From an uncultured Acidipila sp. (lineage in GTDB: Bacteria > Acidobacteriota > Terriglobia > Terriglobales > Acidobacteriaceae), in the NCBI GenBank assembly GCA_937859835.1, contig CALMAN010000048.1:1-58533 (forward strand): a DNA stretch of 58,533 nt. The letters are read 5' to 3'. Made by a program: the position numbers and the translations under genes. The number at the start of each line of letters is the position of its first letter. The stretch's first letter is position 1. Under the pieces are notes generated by a model that worked only from the letters and a program-made list of their open reading frames with translations, made no database searches and was not told the DNA's origin. Below are positions 44,284-53,779 of this stretch, one piece after another.

Positions 44284-44874
44284 TTACATCAGGGTCCACT
44301 GCCGCACCGGACCTACATCCACGTGAACGAACTGCGAACGCGGATAGTAGCCGACGCCGCCCTGCCCGAGTGACAACGCAACCAGCTGCAGCATTTTGGT
44401 AGGGACACCAGGAACACGGATGTCAATGGCCTTGGACAGCATATGCTGCGAGTGCTCGGCAACACCGCGTCCATGCGTGCGCAGATAGTTGTTGCTCCAC
44501 GGTGTGCGGTACCCACAGACGATCTGGATGGTGCCGTTTGGCCGGTGAAGCTTTTCCATGATCTGGTGCAGAACATCAAACTCATGGGGATCATAGTTTG
44601 CTTCGTCGTTGGTGCGATGGTCGCGCAGGAAGTGATTCAGCATGGCGAGTGCGGAAGGAACATACTGATTGCCTACGCGGTAGGTGACGTCCAGCGATTC
44701 GCCTGTGTGCAGGTGATACATGCGGAGGTGGTACTGCTCGGTTGCGTTTGAAACCGGATCGAGCGGCGCCGGCGTGGGAGCCGAAGGCGTGTCGGCCTGG
44801 ACCGGACGGCTGCCCGCGGCAGTTGCCAGCAGCAGAGTGCACAAAGCGAGTGCTTTCGAGCTTGAAAACGCCAT
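44284..44874 (-). CDS. MepK (YcbK)-like DUF882 peptidase
   Basis: 196 residues. A signal peptide (ALALCTLLLATAAGSRPVQA) precedes a DUF882/M15-like zinc peptidase domain. Zinc ligands are visible in QIVCGYRTPWSN followed by HSQHMLSKAIDIR (His and Asp of the HxxxxxxD pattern) and the last His in FVHVDVG. The E. coli family member MepK cuts 3-3 cross-links made by L,D-transpeptidases. ATG 44874 has AGGAGA about 8 nt upstream. Upstream lies a TAAAAT -10-like box (44934-44939 on the other strand). Confidence 0.88.
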   Translation of the reverse strand: MAFSSSKALALCTLLLATAAGSRPVQADTPSAPTPAPLDPVSNATEQYHLRMYHLHTGESLDVTYRVGNQYVPSALAMLNHFLRDHRTNDEANYDPHEFDVLHQIMEKLHRPNGTIQIVCGYRTPWSNNYLRTHGRGVAEHSQHMLSKAIDIRVPGVPTKMLQLVALSLGQGGVGYYPRSQFVHVDVGPVRQWTLM

Positions 44875-44999
44875 GTATGTGTCTCCTGTGTGTGCGCGCA
44901 ACCGCGGGCGCCGGTCCAACTTCGGTTTGGGTTATTTTACCCGTACTCCCCTAATTGAGAACACGAAATCGAGAGCAGACGGCCGGATGCGGCAGGAGC

Positions 45000-47900
45000 T
45001 TAGTGAAAGTTGTGCGACTGCATCGGCGCCTCGCTTACCGCCAGCAGCTGCAGCCGTTCAGCACGAACATGCACCACTCCATTGTCATTCTGCAAACAAC
45101 CCTCCACCAGGAGAAACTTGCCGCCCGTCACCAGGAGGCGCTCCTGCTCGTACAGCTCCGGATGCACCACTACATTGCTGATGCCGGTTTCATCTTCCAG
45201 CGACAAAAAGATAAACCCGCTGGCTGTACCCGGGCGCTGCCTGGCGATGACGCACCCGGCTGCATGGACGTATGTGCCGTTGCGCGTGCGAGACAGCTCC
45301 CAGGCAGTAAGAACCCCGGCGCCTCGTAAACGTTGCCGATGATAGTGGAGCGGATGCGGACCAGTGGTTACCCCGGTTCCACCAAAATCCGCCACCAGCC
45401 GTTCTTCCGTGCTCATCTGCCGCAAAGGTGAGGGCTTGTCACTTCCGCCGCTCGCCGAGGGCTGTTCCAGCAATGGGCCGGCAGGGCGGCCGGCCTGCTC
45501 CACCTGCCACAGCGCATCGCGCCGGTGTTCTACAGCGCCCAGCGCGTTCAAGGCGCCGATGCGTGCCAGCTGCACCAGCTCGCTGCGCGCCAGGCCTGGT
45601 CCCGCACGGTTGGCGGCGCCGGTGCGGGCGGCCAGGTCGTCGACGCTTGCGAACAAGCCATGCGCTTCCCGGTTTTCGACAAGGACGGCTGCGGCTGCGG
45701 CGCGCAGCCCCTTGGCATACATAAGGCCCAGGCGCAGCGAGCTGGTTCCGTCCAGCTCACGTTCCAGGGTGCACTGCCAGCGCGAGTGCTGCACACAGAT
45801 GGGCTTGATGCGCAGCCCATGCCGCTGCGCGTCCTTGACAAGGACGGCGGGCATGTAGAAGCCCATCGGTTGATTGTTCAACATCGCCGCCGTAAACGCC
45901 GGGAGGTAGTGCACCTTGAAAAAGGCCGAGGCATACGCGATCAAGGCAAAGCTGGCGGCGTGGCTTTCCGGAAACCCGTACAAGGCAAAGGACGACACGC
46001 TATTGATAATGTGCTCCTGGGTCGGCGCGTCGAGCCCTTTGGCTGTCATCCCCGCGCGCAGCTTCACGACCAGCTGGTCCATGCGCTCGCGCGAGCGGCG
46101 CATGCCCACGGCACGACGCAGTTCCTCGGCTTCTTCCCCGGTAAAATCAGCCGCGATCATGGCCATGCGCAGCAGCTGCTCCTGAAACAGCGGCACGCCC
46201 AGGGTACGGCGCAGCACCGGCTCGAGCGAAGGGTGCGGGTAGGTTACCGGCTCGCGCCCTTGCCTGCGGCGCATGTAGGGGTGCATCATCTTGCCAACAA
46301 TCGGTCCCGGACGAATGATGGCGACCTGCACAACAATGTCGTAAAAGCAGCGCGGCATGTTGCGCGGCAGGCTTGCCATTTGCGCCCGGCTTTCCACCTG
46401 AAACATGCCCACGGTATCGGCGCGGCAGAGGGTGTCGTACACAGCCTTGTCCTGGTCCGGCAACGCATGGAGGCTGTACTCCTGGCCGGTGGTGCTGCGT
46501 ACCAGCTCGATCGTGTCCTTGATCACTGCCATCATGCCCAGCCCCAGCAGGTCGACCTTGACCAGACCCATGTCCGAGCAGTCTTCCTTGTCCCACTGGA
46601 TAACAGTGCGGCCCGGCATCGACGCGCGCTCAATCGGCACTACCTGGTTCAGCAGCCCCTGGCAGATGACCATGCCGCCCGAGTGCTGCCCCAGGTGCCG
46701 AGGCAGATCCTGTAACTGCAGACATAAGTCAAGATAAGTGGCAATCCGCGGATGCCGCAGGTCAAACCCGGCCTGCGCGAACTGGTTCGGCATGGTGTCG
46801 GTTTCGGCCTTCCATTCCCAGTGCCCGACCAGGCTCGACAAGCGATGGAGCGTGTCTTCATCGAAGCCCAGCACCTTGCCGACTTCACGCGCGGCCGAGC
46901 GGCCGCGATAGGTGATCACGTTGGCCGTCATTGCGGCACCCAGCTCGCCGTACCGCTGGTAGATGTACTGGATCGCCTCCTCGCGCTTGTCACCGGATGG
47001 CAGATCAAGGTCGATGTCGGGCCACTCGCCGCGATTCTCATTGAGGAAACGCTCAAACAAGAGCTCCATCCTGATCGGATCGACAGCGGTAATCTCAAGC
47101 GCATAACAAACAACGGAGTTGGCCGCCGAACCGCGTCCCTGGATCAGGATGTCGTGCTCCTGGCAAAAACGCACCATGTCCCAGACGATAAGAAAGTAGC
47201 CTTCAAAGCCAAGCCTTTCAATCAGGGCCAGCTCTGTGTCGGCCTGTTTGCGGGCGGCAGCAAACAGGTGCTTCGACAGCTCGCTCGAATACCGTTTGCG
47301 AAGACCTTCCGCAACGCGCTTTTGTAGAAACGACGCCATGCTGTCACCCGGCGGCACCGGGTAGCGCGGAAACTCATAGCCGAGCTTGTCGAGCGTGAAC
47401 TCGAGCCGCGCTGAAATGTCCAGCGTGCTGGCAAGGGCATCCGGAAGATCGGCAAACAGCCCGTGCATCTCGGCCGCAGAGCGCAGGTGCCGCTCCCCGT
47501 TGCGCGCCAGCAGGCGTCCTGCGGTTTCCAGGGTTACGTGATGCCGGATGCTTGTAAACACGTCAAGCAGCGGGCGCTCGTCCCGGGTGGCATAGCGCAC
47601 ACCATTGGTTGCCACCAGCGGCAGCTGCAGCGAGCGCGCAAGCCGCACGGCTGCCTGGTTGCGCCACTCCTCGTCGCGCTCGTAGTGCCGCTGCACTTCC
47701 ACATACACGTTGCCGCGGCCGTAGATGGCGCACAGCTGCTCAAGCAGCCTGCGCGCTTGCCGCTCGCCGCCCTCCCGCAGTGCCGCGTGGAGTGGGCCTT
47801 CCTCGCCGCCGGTCATGCAAAGCAATCCGGCTGAAAACTCTTCCAGATCGAGCAGCGTTACCGAGCCTTCTTCCTTGCCCGGCTCCCGCAGCTTCATCCG

Positions 47901-48245
47901 GGTAACCATGCGGCACAGGTTGCTGTAGCCTGTGTGCGAGCAGCAAAGCACGGGCAGGCGCGGAAGTACCTTGCCCTCTTCTGCAGCTCCCCCAAGCTCC
48001 AGGCCAGGTCTTACGGTAAGTTCCGCGCCGAAATGTGTGCGTACTTTGGGGCCACCAGATTGTTCCAGGGCAGCGGCCTTGCTGTGGAACCGCGCCGCGC
48101 CGTACACACCATTGCGGTCGAGCAGCGCAAGGGCCGGCAGCTCCAGCTCGGCGGCGCGCGTGATGAGGTTTTCCGGCAACGTCGCCGCGCCCAAAAAGGA
48201 AAACGCGCTCGCGCAGTGCAGTTCCGCGTAGAGCTGCCTAGTCAT
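45000..48245 (-). CDS. dnaE2: Error-prone DNA polymerase DnaE2
   Basis: 1081 residues. An N-terminal PHP domain (YAELHCASAFSFLGAA at residue 5) is followed by a C-family polymerase palm with the catalytic triad in PDIDLDLPSG near residue 410, and a C-terminal OB domain with PHPLHYHR. It lacks the clamp-rich tail of DnaE1. In the SOS mutasome it copies damaged DNA with ImuA and ImuB. Its start overlaps the imuB stop by 8 bp. It is the last gene of the imuA-imuB-dnaE2 operon. Confidence 0.97.
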   Translation of the reverse strand: MTRQLYAELHCASAFSFLGAATLPENLITRAAELELPALALLDRNGVYGAARFHSKAAALEQSGGPKVRTHFGAELTVRPGLELGGAAEEGKVLPRLPVLCCSHTGYSNLCRMVTRMKLREPGKEEGSVTLLDLEEFSAGLLCMTGGEEGPLHAALREGGERQARRLLEQLCAIYGRGNVYVEVQRHYERDEEWRNQAAVRLARSLQLPLVATNGVRYATRDERPLLDVFTSIRHHVTLETAGRLLARNGERHLRSAAEMHGLFADLPDALASTLDISARLEFTLDKLGYEFPRYPVPPGDSMASFLQKRVAEGLRKRYSSELSKHLFAAARKQADTELALIERLGFEGYFLIVWDMVRFCQEHDILIQGRGSAANSVVCYALEITAVDPIRMELLFERFLNENRGEWPDIDLDLPSGDKREEAIQYIYQRYGELGAAMTANVITYRGRSAAREVGKVLGFDEDTLHRLSSLVGHWEWKAETDTMPNQFAQAGFDLRHPRIATYLDLCLQLQDLPRHLGQHSGGMVICQGLLNQVVPIERASMPGRTVIQWDKEDCSDMGLVKVDLLGLGMMAVIKDTIELVRSTTGQEYSLHALPDQDKAVYDTLCRADTVGMFQVESRAQMASLPRNMPRCFYDIVVQVAIIRPGPIVGKMMHPYMRRRQGREPVTYPHPSLEPVLRRTLGVPLFQEQLLRMAMIAADFTGEEAEELRRAVGMRRSRERMDQLVVKLRAGMTAKGLDAPTQEHIINSVSSFALYGFPESHAASFALIAYASAFFKVHYLPAFTAAMLNNQPMGFYMPAVLVKDAQRHGLRIKPICVQHSRWQCTLERELDGTSSLRLGLMYAKGLRAAAAAVLVENREAHGLFASVDDLAARTGAANRAGPGLARSELVQLARIGALNALGAVEHRRDALWQVEQAGRPAGPLLEQPSASGGSDKPSPLRQMSTEERLVADFGGTGVTTGPHPLHYHRQRLRGAGVLTAWELSRTRNGTYVHAAGCVIARQRPGTASGFIFLSLEDETGISNVVVHPELYEQERLLVTGGKFLLVEGCLQNDNGVVHVRAERLQLLAVSEAPMQSHNFH

Positions 48246-50094
48246 ACACGCTCGCCATCCACCATGCTTGCGTTTGAAGATCGCGCTGCAAGCAGCAGCA
48301 CAAGCGTGGAAGCGGGTGCGGAGCCGGTTTCACGATCAAAAACGGATGCAGTGCGGGTGTCTGGAAGGGTGTCTGGACGGGTGTCGAGGCGGGTGTCGGG
48401 ACAGCGGCGGTCTGCGCTGGAGCGCCTCCAAGCAGGACCTGCTCCCCGGTGACATCCCAGCTCTCCAAGGACCAGGCGCGCTGGCTCCACCAGGCACCGC
48501 TCAAACGCCACGGTCCACACGCCGAGCAGACATGAAACAGCTCCCCGCGGAACCAGAACCGCACCGGGTGCCCTCCTTCGGTGTCAACATGCACCGGCTC
48601 CGGCGGGCGCAGCTGACGCAATGCCGGCGCATGCTTCCCCCCGGAGCTGCGCGCAAGCAGCGGAGCCGCTTCGCTTGCAAAAGTCTGCATCGAGAAGCTG
48701 TCCGGTGCGTGGGTGTCGCGCAGCGCCGGCGACCCCCCACGGCCTTCGCCCACGAGCCGCCGCAACCGCGCCAGGGTAACGTCCAGGCGCGAAGATTCGG
48801 GCAGCGGCGGCGCAAACAGTCCACCCTGCACCAGACCTGTGCGTGCCGTTTGTGCATTCAGGAAAACGGCGAGAACAGGCGCCGGAGGCGGATGGGCAGC
48901 CAGGTCGAGTTGAAGCAGCTTCAAAAGCAGGCGCTTGTTCTGCGTCGGGAGCGTAGCACGGACCGTGCGCACGTAGCTGCCCGCCGGTGAGGCAGCAGCA
49001 GCGCTGGTTTGCGGCACAGGCTGGCAGGTACCTCCAGGCTGCAGCGCCCGGGAAGCACCCCACGCGCTTTGCTTATCCGCGATAAAGAAAGGCGACGGAT
49101 GGGTACTGTTTACGGGGGCGCGGGCTTTGTTTTCAGGCTCTGGCTGGGCGTCTAGCTCGGGGTCTGGCTCGGGGCTGCCCAGAGCAAAGGTGACCGTTAC
49201 GGCAGCAATGGCAAGGGCGTGCGCGCACGCCTGGGTGACGAGCTGGTCGAGCATGGGCGACAGCACAAACAAAACGCCGTCCAGCCGGTGTACGGGGGCC
49301 TCAAACGTATATGCCTCGCGATATTCGACCGGCACCGGCACGGGCGTAAACAGGTGCGGATGCTCGCCGCGCGCCAGCTCGCGGAGCCGTTTGCCGCTCT
49401 GGCCCATGCGGGCAATCAGCTCCTTTTGCGGCAGCGCCGCCAGGCCGCCCAGCGTTTGAATACCCCACAATGCCAGGGTTTGCGCTTGCGCGGCATCGAT
49501 CCCGAGCACTTTCAGCAACAACGGTGCGAGCGCTTTTTGTTCTTCGCCAGGTGGAACTACCGTAAGCAGGCCACCGCCCTGCGCCAGAGCGCAGGCGGCA
49601 TGGAAGTTGGCGCTGACCGCAACGCAAGCATGGAAGCCCCGGCCGCCAAGGGCACGGCGCAGCGCTTCAGCCAGCAGGCGCGGTTCGCTGTACAGCCTTC
49701 CCATGCCCGCGCTGTCGAGAACGCAAAGCGCGGCAGACTCCGTGTGACAGGTTTCTACCCGGGGCGTGAAATTACCGGCAACCGCGAGCAGGGTTGTGTG
49801 CGCCGAGCTTTCTTCCTGTGCCGAGCGGCGCAGCACCGCCATGCCGCCGAATGCCTCAACCTCGACGCGGGTCATGCCGTTCAGCAGCCCATCGCGCCGC
49901 GCCAGCGCATTGCCCGCGCACACGCGCTCTTCCGGAGGCGAGCCTTCCACCACGGCGACTGGTTTGCCCCGCAGGCATGGCCGTAAACGCAGCAGTGCCT
50001 GAGCTGGAAACTCTGGCAAGTACGCGCAGGTGTACACCGCCCCGGCACCCGTGCCAAACCACTTTCCGCTTGACCCTTGTGGTAGGGGCTTCAT
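48238..50094 (-). CDS. imuB: ImuB, catalytically inactive Y-family polymerase subunit
   Basis: 618 residues, longer than the usual 450-550. The Y-family fold is visible, but the first catalytic Asp region reads TCAYLPEFPAQALL instead of a D-x-D motif, as expected for ImuB, which links ImuA and DnaE2 to the sliding clamp. The little-finger part is interrupted near residue 295 by an acidic Pro/Glu/Asp-rich insertion (PEPDPELDAQPEPE and more). The C-terminus has a TPxx repeat coded by a 12-bp array. It overlaps both neighbours (ATGA with imuA). Confidence 0.93.
   Translation of the reverse strand: MKPLPQGSSGKWFGTGAGAVYTCAYLPEFPAQALLRLRPCLRGKPVAVVEGSPPEERVCAGNALARRDGLLNGMTRVEVEAFGGMAVLRRSAQEESSAHTTLLAVAGNFTPRVETCHTESAALCVLDSAGMGRLYSEPRLLAEALRRALGGRGFHACVAVSANFHAACALAQGGGLLTVVPPGEEQKALAPLLLKVLGIDAAQAQTLALWGIQTLGGLAALPQKELIARMGQSGKRLRELARGEHPHLFTPVPVPVEYREAYTFEAPVHRLDGVLFVLSPMLDQLVTQACAHALAIAAVTVTFALGSPEPDPELDAQPEPENKARAPVNSTHPSPFFIADKQSAWGASRALQPGGTCQPVPQTSAAAASPAGSYVRTVRATLPTQNKRLLLKLLQLDLAAHPPPAPVLAVFLNAQTARTGLVQGGLFAPPLPESSRLDVTLARLRRLVGEGRGGSPALRDTHAPDSFSMQTFASEAAPLLARSSGGKHAPALRQLRPPEPVHVDTEGGHPVRFWFRGELFHVCSACGPWRLSGAWWSQRAWSLESWDVTGEQVLLGGAPAQTAAVPTPASTPVQTPFQTPALHPFLIVKPAPHPLPRLCCCLQRDLQTQAWWMASVYD
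48355..48402. repeat. Four-unit 12-bp array inside the imuB 3' end
   Basis: Units GGGTGTCTGGAA, GGGTGTCTGGAC, GGGTGTCGAGGC and GGGTGTCGGGAC; on the coding strand they give the four-residue repeat TPxx. Unit sequences resemble those at 36401 (7-8 of 12 bases in a shifted register). Confidence 0.85.
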
Positions 50095-51380
50095 AGGCGC
50101 GTCCTACTCGCAACGGTGAAGCCATGCCTGCCCGGCACACGGGATGGCCTTGGGTGGTCGCCATCGGTTTTCGGTTGAGCGGCCGGGCCCACCCAGTACG
50201 GGCTTGCCTGCCAAGTCGCCTGCGGCTGCTTGCGCGGTGCTGGCTGGTCGCCGAATCGCTGGCGCGCAACACATGCCTGGTAGCTTGCGGCTTCCATCAC
50301 CGTTCCCCCGGCCAGCACAAACTCCAGCGCTTGAAAGTGAAGCACCAGGCCGGCGCTGGACTGCGCGCAGGCGACCTGGGATAGCAGCACAAACACGGCC
50401 CCGCTGGCTTCGGCTGCAGCACGGAACCGGAACCAGGTAGCCGCTGGTATGCGGGAAGCATGTTCAGGCGCGATGCTGCCCAGGTCGAGCACAATGACGG
50501 AAAAGCCTCCCGCGCCCAGCAAAAGATCAACAGCGCGCAGGGCCTGGTCGAGTCGCGTCCATGGGCGTCCCGCATGCCGCAATTTCCTAAAACTACCGGG
50601 GCGTAGCTCCCCATCGAGCCGGGAGGTCGCCGGAGGGATGGCAGCGTGGTTTGCGTGTTTGCGGCCACCCTGCCGATCGCTCGCTACCTGTTCGGAACGC
50701 ACAACGGGACGAAAAGCCGGACGCGGCGCAAAGGGTGCGCGCTTGAGGGGCGACAGGGGCACATTGGGCGCTCCCGGCGTGCCAAGTGTTTGGCGCCCGC
50801 GCGTGGAGTGCATGCCGGTGCGGCTCCCGTCGGGCCAGTCTCCGGCTACCCCGGCGTTTTGACCGGCAGGCGGATGCTGAAACAAACCGCTTACGGCCCG
50901 GTCAAGCCCCTGCTCCTCGCCACGCGGGTGTGAGCCGCAACTGCTCCGGAACGCCGCGGTACCCGCTTTGCCGGCATCCTTGCTCGTGGACAAGCTGCGG
51001 CCCTGGCTTGCTTCCGTTGGCTCCTCACCACCGCACCGCACCCAAAGCAGCTGGGGCAGGAGCATCCCGTTGGCTGCGCCCGAATCGGGATCAAAGCTGT
51101 CGCTTGCGTCGACCCAGGCACACACTTTGCCGCCGCGCATGGCGCCAGCCGCAATATGCATCGCGGCACTGGTTTTCCCCGTGCTGCCAGGGCCTACCAG
51201 CTCCGTCACGGCGCCCACCGGTACGCCTCCGCCGGTGGCCCGGTCCAGCTCGGCGATCCCGAACGGGAGCAAGGGGCGAGCTCGAAAGACGCGAGGCGTA
51301 AGCGCACCGGCAAAACTGGCAGCCAGTTCTGTTTCAATGGTTTGCCGCAGCGCTTGCGCGCGTCCTGCAATGCTGACCAT
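50091..51380 (-). CDS. imuA: ImuA, RecA-like mutasome subunit
   Basis: 429 residues; the usual length is about 230-280. The RecA-like N-terminal part has Walker A GPGSTGKTS near residue 60 and a Walker-B-like FSVIVLDLGSI near 290. Between them lies a roughly 140-residue insertion of low-complexity, Arg/Gly/Pro-rich sequence without hydrophobic core (from about residue 120 to 265). The C-terminal part has a VGPAAQP stretch and ends in a basic tail. ATG 51380 follows AGGAGC and is preferred to 51497. An inverted pair of SOS-like motifs lies 18-65 bp upstream. It is first in the operon. Confidence 0.9.
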   Translation of the reverse strand: MVSIAGRAQALRQTIETELAASFAGALTPRVFRARPLLPFGIAELDRATGGGVPVGAVTELVGPGSTGKTSAAMHIAAGAMRGGKVCAWVDASDSFDPDSGAANGMLLPQLLWVRCGGEEPTEASQGRSLSTSKDAGKAGTAAFRSSCGSHPRGEEQGLDRAVSGLFQHPPAGQNAGVAGDWPDGSRTGMHSTRGRQTLGTPGAPNVPLSPLKRAPFAPRPAFRPVVRSEQVASDRQGGRKHANHAAIPPATSRLDGELRPGSFRKLRHAGRPWTRLDQALRAVDLLLGAGGFSVIVLDLGSIAPEHASRIPAATWFRFRAAAEASGAVFVLLSQVACAQSSAGLVLHFQALEFVLAGGTVMEAASYQACVARQRFGDQPAPRKQPQATWQASPYWVGPAAQPKTDGDHPRPSRVPGRHGFTVASRTRL

Positions 51381-51397
51381 GGGAGGCTCCTGGGCGA

Positions 51398-51445
51398 GGT
51401 GAACAAAAAGCGAAGTCGGAGAACGAAATTCGCCTTTTGTTCGCC
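51398..51445 (-). promoter_or_regulatory. Inverted pair of SOS-like operators upstream of imuA
   Basis: CTTCGCTTTTTGTTCACC on the minus strand (51415-51398) and ATTCGCCTTTTGTTCGCC on the plus strand (51428-51445) face each other, giving a 14-bp inverted repeat with one mismatch (51401-51414 / 51429-51442). Both match the motif at 3648-3665. Mutasome operons are LexA-controlled in the bacteria studied; LexA as the binder here is inference. Confidence 0.6.
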
Positions 51446-51496
51446 ATACGAGCTTTAGGATGCCCCTTCTTCCCGCCCTTGTCAAAGCCGAAACCA

Positions 51497-51551
51497 AGTA
51501 CTTCTGTACTCCAGCGGAGGTTTTCGTACATCCTGCACAAACTCCTGTGCA
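51497..51551. promoter_or_regulatory. Two palindromes in the zwf upstream region
   Basis: AGTAC-TTCT-GTACT (51497-51510) and TGCACA-N6-TGTGCA (51534-51551) lie 120-175 bp before the zwf start. They have no T-tract and look like transcription-factor sites. The remainder of the 291-bp gap shows no gene. Confidence 0.4.
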
Positions 51552-51670
51552 AAGATTTAGCCGTGGTCTCGGCCGCGGGTGCGCGGGCGCACGGCGGTCA
51601 TTTGCGCGTGGGTGGGAGTGGTGGAATCATAAAGTGGTAGGCAGGCGAGGTTTGTTTTGAAAGGGAGTGC

Positions 51671-53041
51671 ATGGAGCAGCAAATAGTGTCGGACGCGCTG
51701 GTTTTCTTTGGTGCCACGGGAGATCTGGCCTACAAGCAGATTTTTCCGTCCCTGCAGCGGCTTGCCAAACGCGGCAAGCTAAAGGGGCCCGTGGTAGGCG
51801 TTGCCAAAGCCGGCTGGTCGCTGGATGACCTGAAAGAGCGTTGCCACGATAGCGTGCTGAAGCATGGCGGCATCGACCCCGAGGGCCTTGAGCATCTGCT
51901 GAACTGCCTGCGCTACGTGGATGGCGACTACAACGACCTGGCCACGTTTACCAGTGTGCGGCAGGAGCTCGGCGACGCACGTCACCCGCTTCACTACCTC
52001 GCCATTCCACCATCCCTGTTTGTCCGCGTCGTGCAGCAGCTGGACAAGTCGGGCTGTGCCGAGGGTGGACGGATCATCGTTGAAAAGCCTTTCGGACACA
52101 GCGTAGAAACAGCGGCTGCGCTTAACGACGCGCTCCACGAAGTGTTTCCCGAAGAGTCCATCTTTCGCATCGACCATTACCTTGGCAAGAACCCTGTCCA
52201 GAACCTGATCTTCTTCCGCTTTGCCAACTCGTTTCTTGAGCCGATCTGGAACCGCCAGTACATCGAAAGCGTGCAGATTACGATGGCGGAAAGCTTTGGC
52301 ATCCAAGGCCGCGGCGCTTTCTACGACGGCGTGGGCGCGGTGCGCGACGTGGTGCAGAACCACCTGATGCAGCTGGTAAGCAACATCGCCATGGAGCCGC
52401 CGCCCTGTCCGGATGTTGAGTCGCTGCGCGACGAGCGTGTGAAGGTGCTGAAAAGCATCAAGCCGATCACGCAGGATGATGTGGTTCTGGGCCAGTTTGA
52501 CTCGTACCTGGAAGAGCCGGGCGTCAAGGCAAGCTCGGGTGTTGAAACCTACGCGGCCATGCGGCTCAACATCAACTCATGGCGCTGGCGCGACGTTCCG
52601 TTTTTTATCCGCACCGGCAAATACCTGAACAAGACCGCTACCGAAATTGTTGCCAAGCTGCGGCAAACCCCTGCCGTGTTTTCAGACAAGCTGACGCCCC
52701 AGAACTACGTTCGCTTCCGGCTGAGCCCGGAGCCCGTGGTGGCAATTGGCGGATCCGTAAAGGAAGCGGGCGACGCGCTGCGTGGCTGCATGGTCGAGCT
52801 GAAAGCCTCGCAGCAGTGCGGCACCAACGACCTGCTGCCCTACGAGGAGCTGCTCGAAGACGCGATGCGAGGCAATCCAGTCTGGTTCGCGCGCGAAGAC
52901 TATGTCGAGGAAAGCTGGCGCATTCTCGATCCCATGCTGGCCGACATGCCCAAGGTGCACACCTACCGGCAGGGCTCCTGGGGTCCGGAAGAGGCCAACG
53001 AGCTGACGCGCGATGTGGGCGGGTGGTCAAACCCGGCGTAG
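51671..53041 (+). CDS. zwf: Glucose-6-phosphate 1-dehydrogenase
   Basis: 456 residues. NADP-binding [18 protein letters not shown] at the start and the substrate-binding RIDHYLGK near residue 170, with EKPFG near 139. It oxidises glucose-6-phosphate to 6-phosphogluconolactone, the entry to the pentose phosphate pathway and NADPH supply. AAAGGGAG precedes the ATG by about 4 nt. The gene stands alone; no gnd or pgl follows. Confidence 0.96.
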   Translation: MEQQIVSDALVFFGATGDLAYKQIFPSLQRLAKRGKLKGPVVGVAKAGWSLDDLKERCHDSVLKHGGIDPEGLEHLLNCLRYVDGDYNDLATFTSVRQELGDARHPLHYLAIPPSLFVRVVQQLDKSGCAEGGRIIVEKPFGHSVETAAALNDALHEVFPEESIFRIDHYLGKNPVQNLIFFRFANSFLEPIWNRQYIESVQITMAESFGIQGRGAFYDGVGAVRDVVQNHLMQLVSNIAMEPPPCPDVESLRDERVKVLKSIKPITQDDVVLGQFDSYLEEPGVKASSGVETYAAMRLNINSWRWRDVPFFIRTGKYLNKTATEIVAKLRQTPAVFSDKLTPQNYVRFRLSPEPVVAIGGSVKEAGDALRGCMVELKASQQCGTNDLLPYEELLEDAMRGNPVWFAREDYVEESWRILDPMLADMPKVHTYRQGSWGPEEANELTRDVGGWSNPA

Positions 53042-53074
53042 CGCCGCATCGGTTCCAGCCGGGCGGGTTGCGCG

Positions 53075-53560
53075 TTATGCCGGACCCGCAATCCGCCAGG
53101 CCAGCAAGGTTGCCGGATAACGGTCGCGCCCGCGATCCGGATCGATGGAGAGCGACAGCGCGACGACTTGCCGGAGGTTGAGCACGTACTGCTCGTTCTG
53201 CTCGGTGGAGCCCCCGGGGCTGAAATTCCAGCCTTGCCGCAGGACTTCGCGGTGGGTTCGGTCGGCAAAGGTCGCTTGCAGTGCCCACTCCTGCGAGCGC
53301 TCGTGCTCGGCATCCATGCAGCGCAGCTGGGTGCGTGCAATGTCCTGCGGCGCATCAAAACGCAGCGTGATCGAAGCAGGTCCATGGCTGGCGGCCTCCC
53401 AGCCGCGCGTGCTGCCCACGGTCAGCGCGCCCTCAACCGGGGAACCGGGCGCTTCCGAGCTGACCTCTACGGCGGCGATCGGCTCCAGGTTCAACCAGCC
53501 GGTTTCCCCGGCTGTTTCCTTCGCTTGCGTACCGCTTTGGTTTGTCACCTGTTTGCGCAT
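53075..53560 (-). CDS. Uncharacterised F5/8-type-C-like (galactose-binding fold) protein
   Basis: 161 residues, no signal peptide. The pattern ASITLRFDAPQDIARTQLRC, with FSPGGSTEQNEQYVLNLRQV and a final TLLAWRIAGPA, resembles the discoidin/F5-8 type C beta-sandwich that binds carbohydrates or lipids. This is a weak fold-level guess from strand pattern. It is convergent with zwf and divergent from the GntR gene. Confidence 0.6.
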   Translation of the reverse strand: MRKQVTNQSGTQAKETAGETGWLNLEPIAAVEVSSEAPGSPVEGALTVGSTRGWEAASHGPASITLRFDAPQDIARTQLRCMDAEHERSQEWALQATFADRTHREVLRQGWNFSPGGSTEQNEQYVLNLRQVVALSLSIDPDRGRDRYPATLLAWRIAGPA

Positions 53561-53679
53561 GGCTGGCCTCGCGACCAGCCTACTCCTTCGGCCTGATACG
53601 GAGGATGGAAGCGCGCCTGAGGGCCGTTTGGTGGCAGCAACGATTCAGGCGGAATCCGCCGGACTTTGCTGCTTCTCTC

Positions 53680-53708
53680 GCTCAACCGTGAGCACGTTCT
53701 GCTATAAC
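53680..53708 (+). promoter_or_regulatory. Candidate promoter with operator upstream of the GntR gene
   Basis: TATAAC (53703-53708) is a good -10 box; the -35 is weak. An inverted repeat GCTCA-ACCG-TGAGC (53680-53693) covers the -35 zone, as expected for autoregulation by the GntR protein. Confidence 0.4.
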
Positions 53709-53779
53709 TGGGAGGCTCGAACAGCATTGTAGGCGATGGACTGAACACGGGACGACTGGCAGCAAGGCAGTGCTCAACG

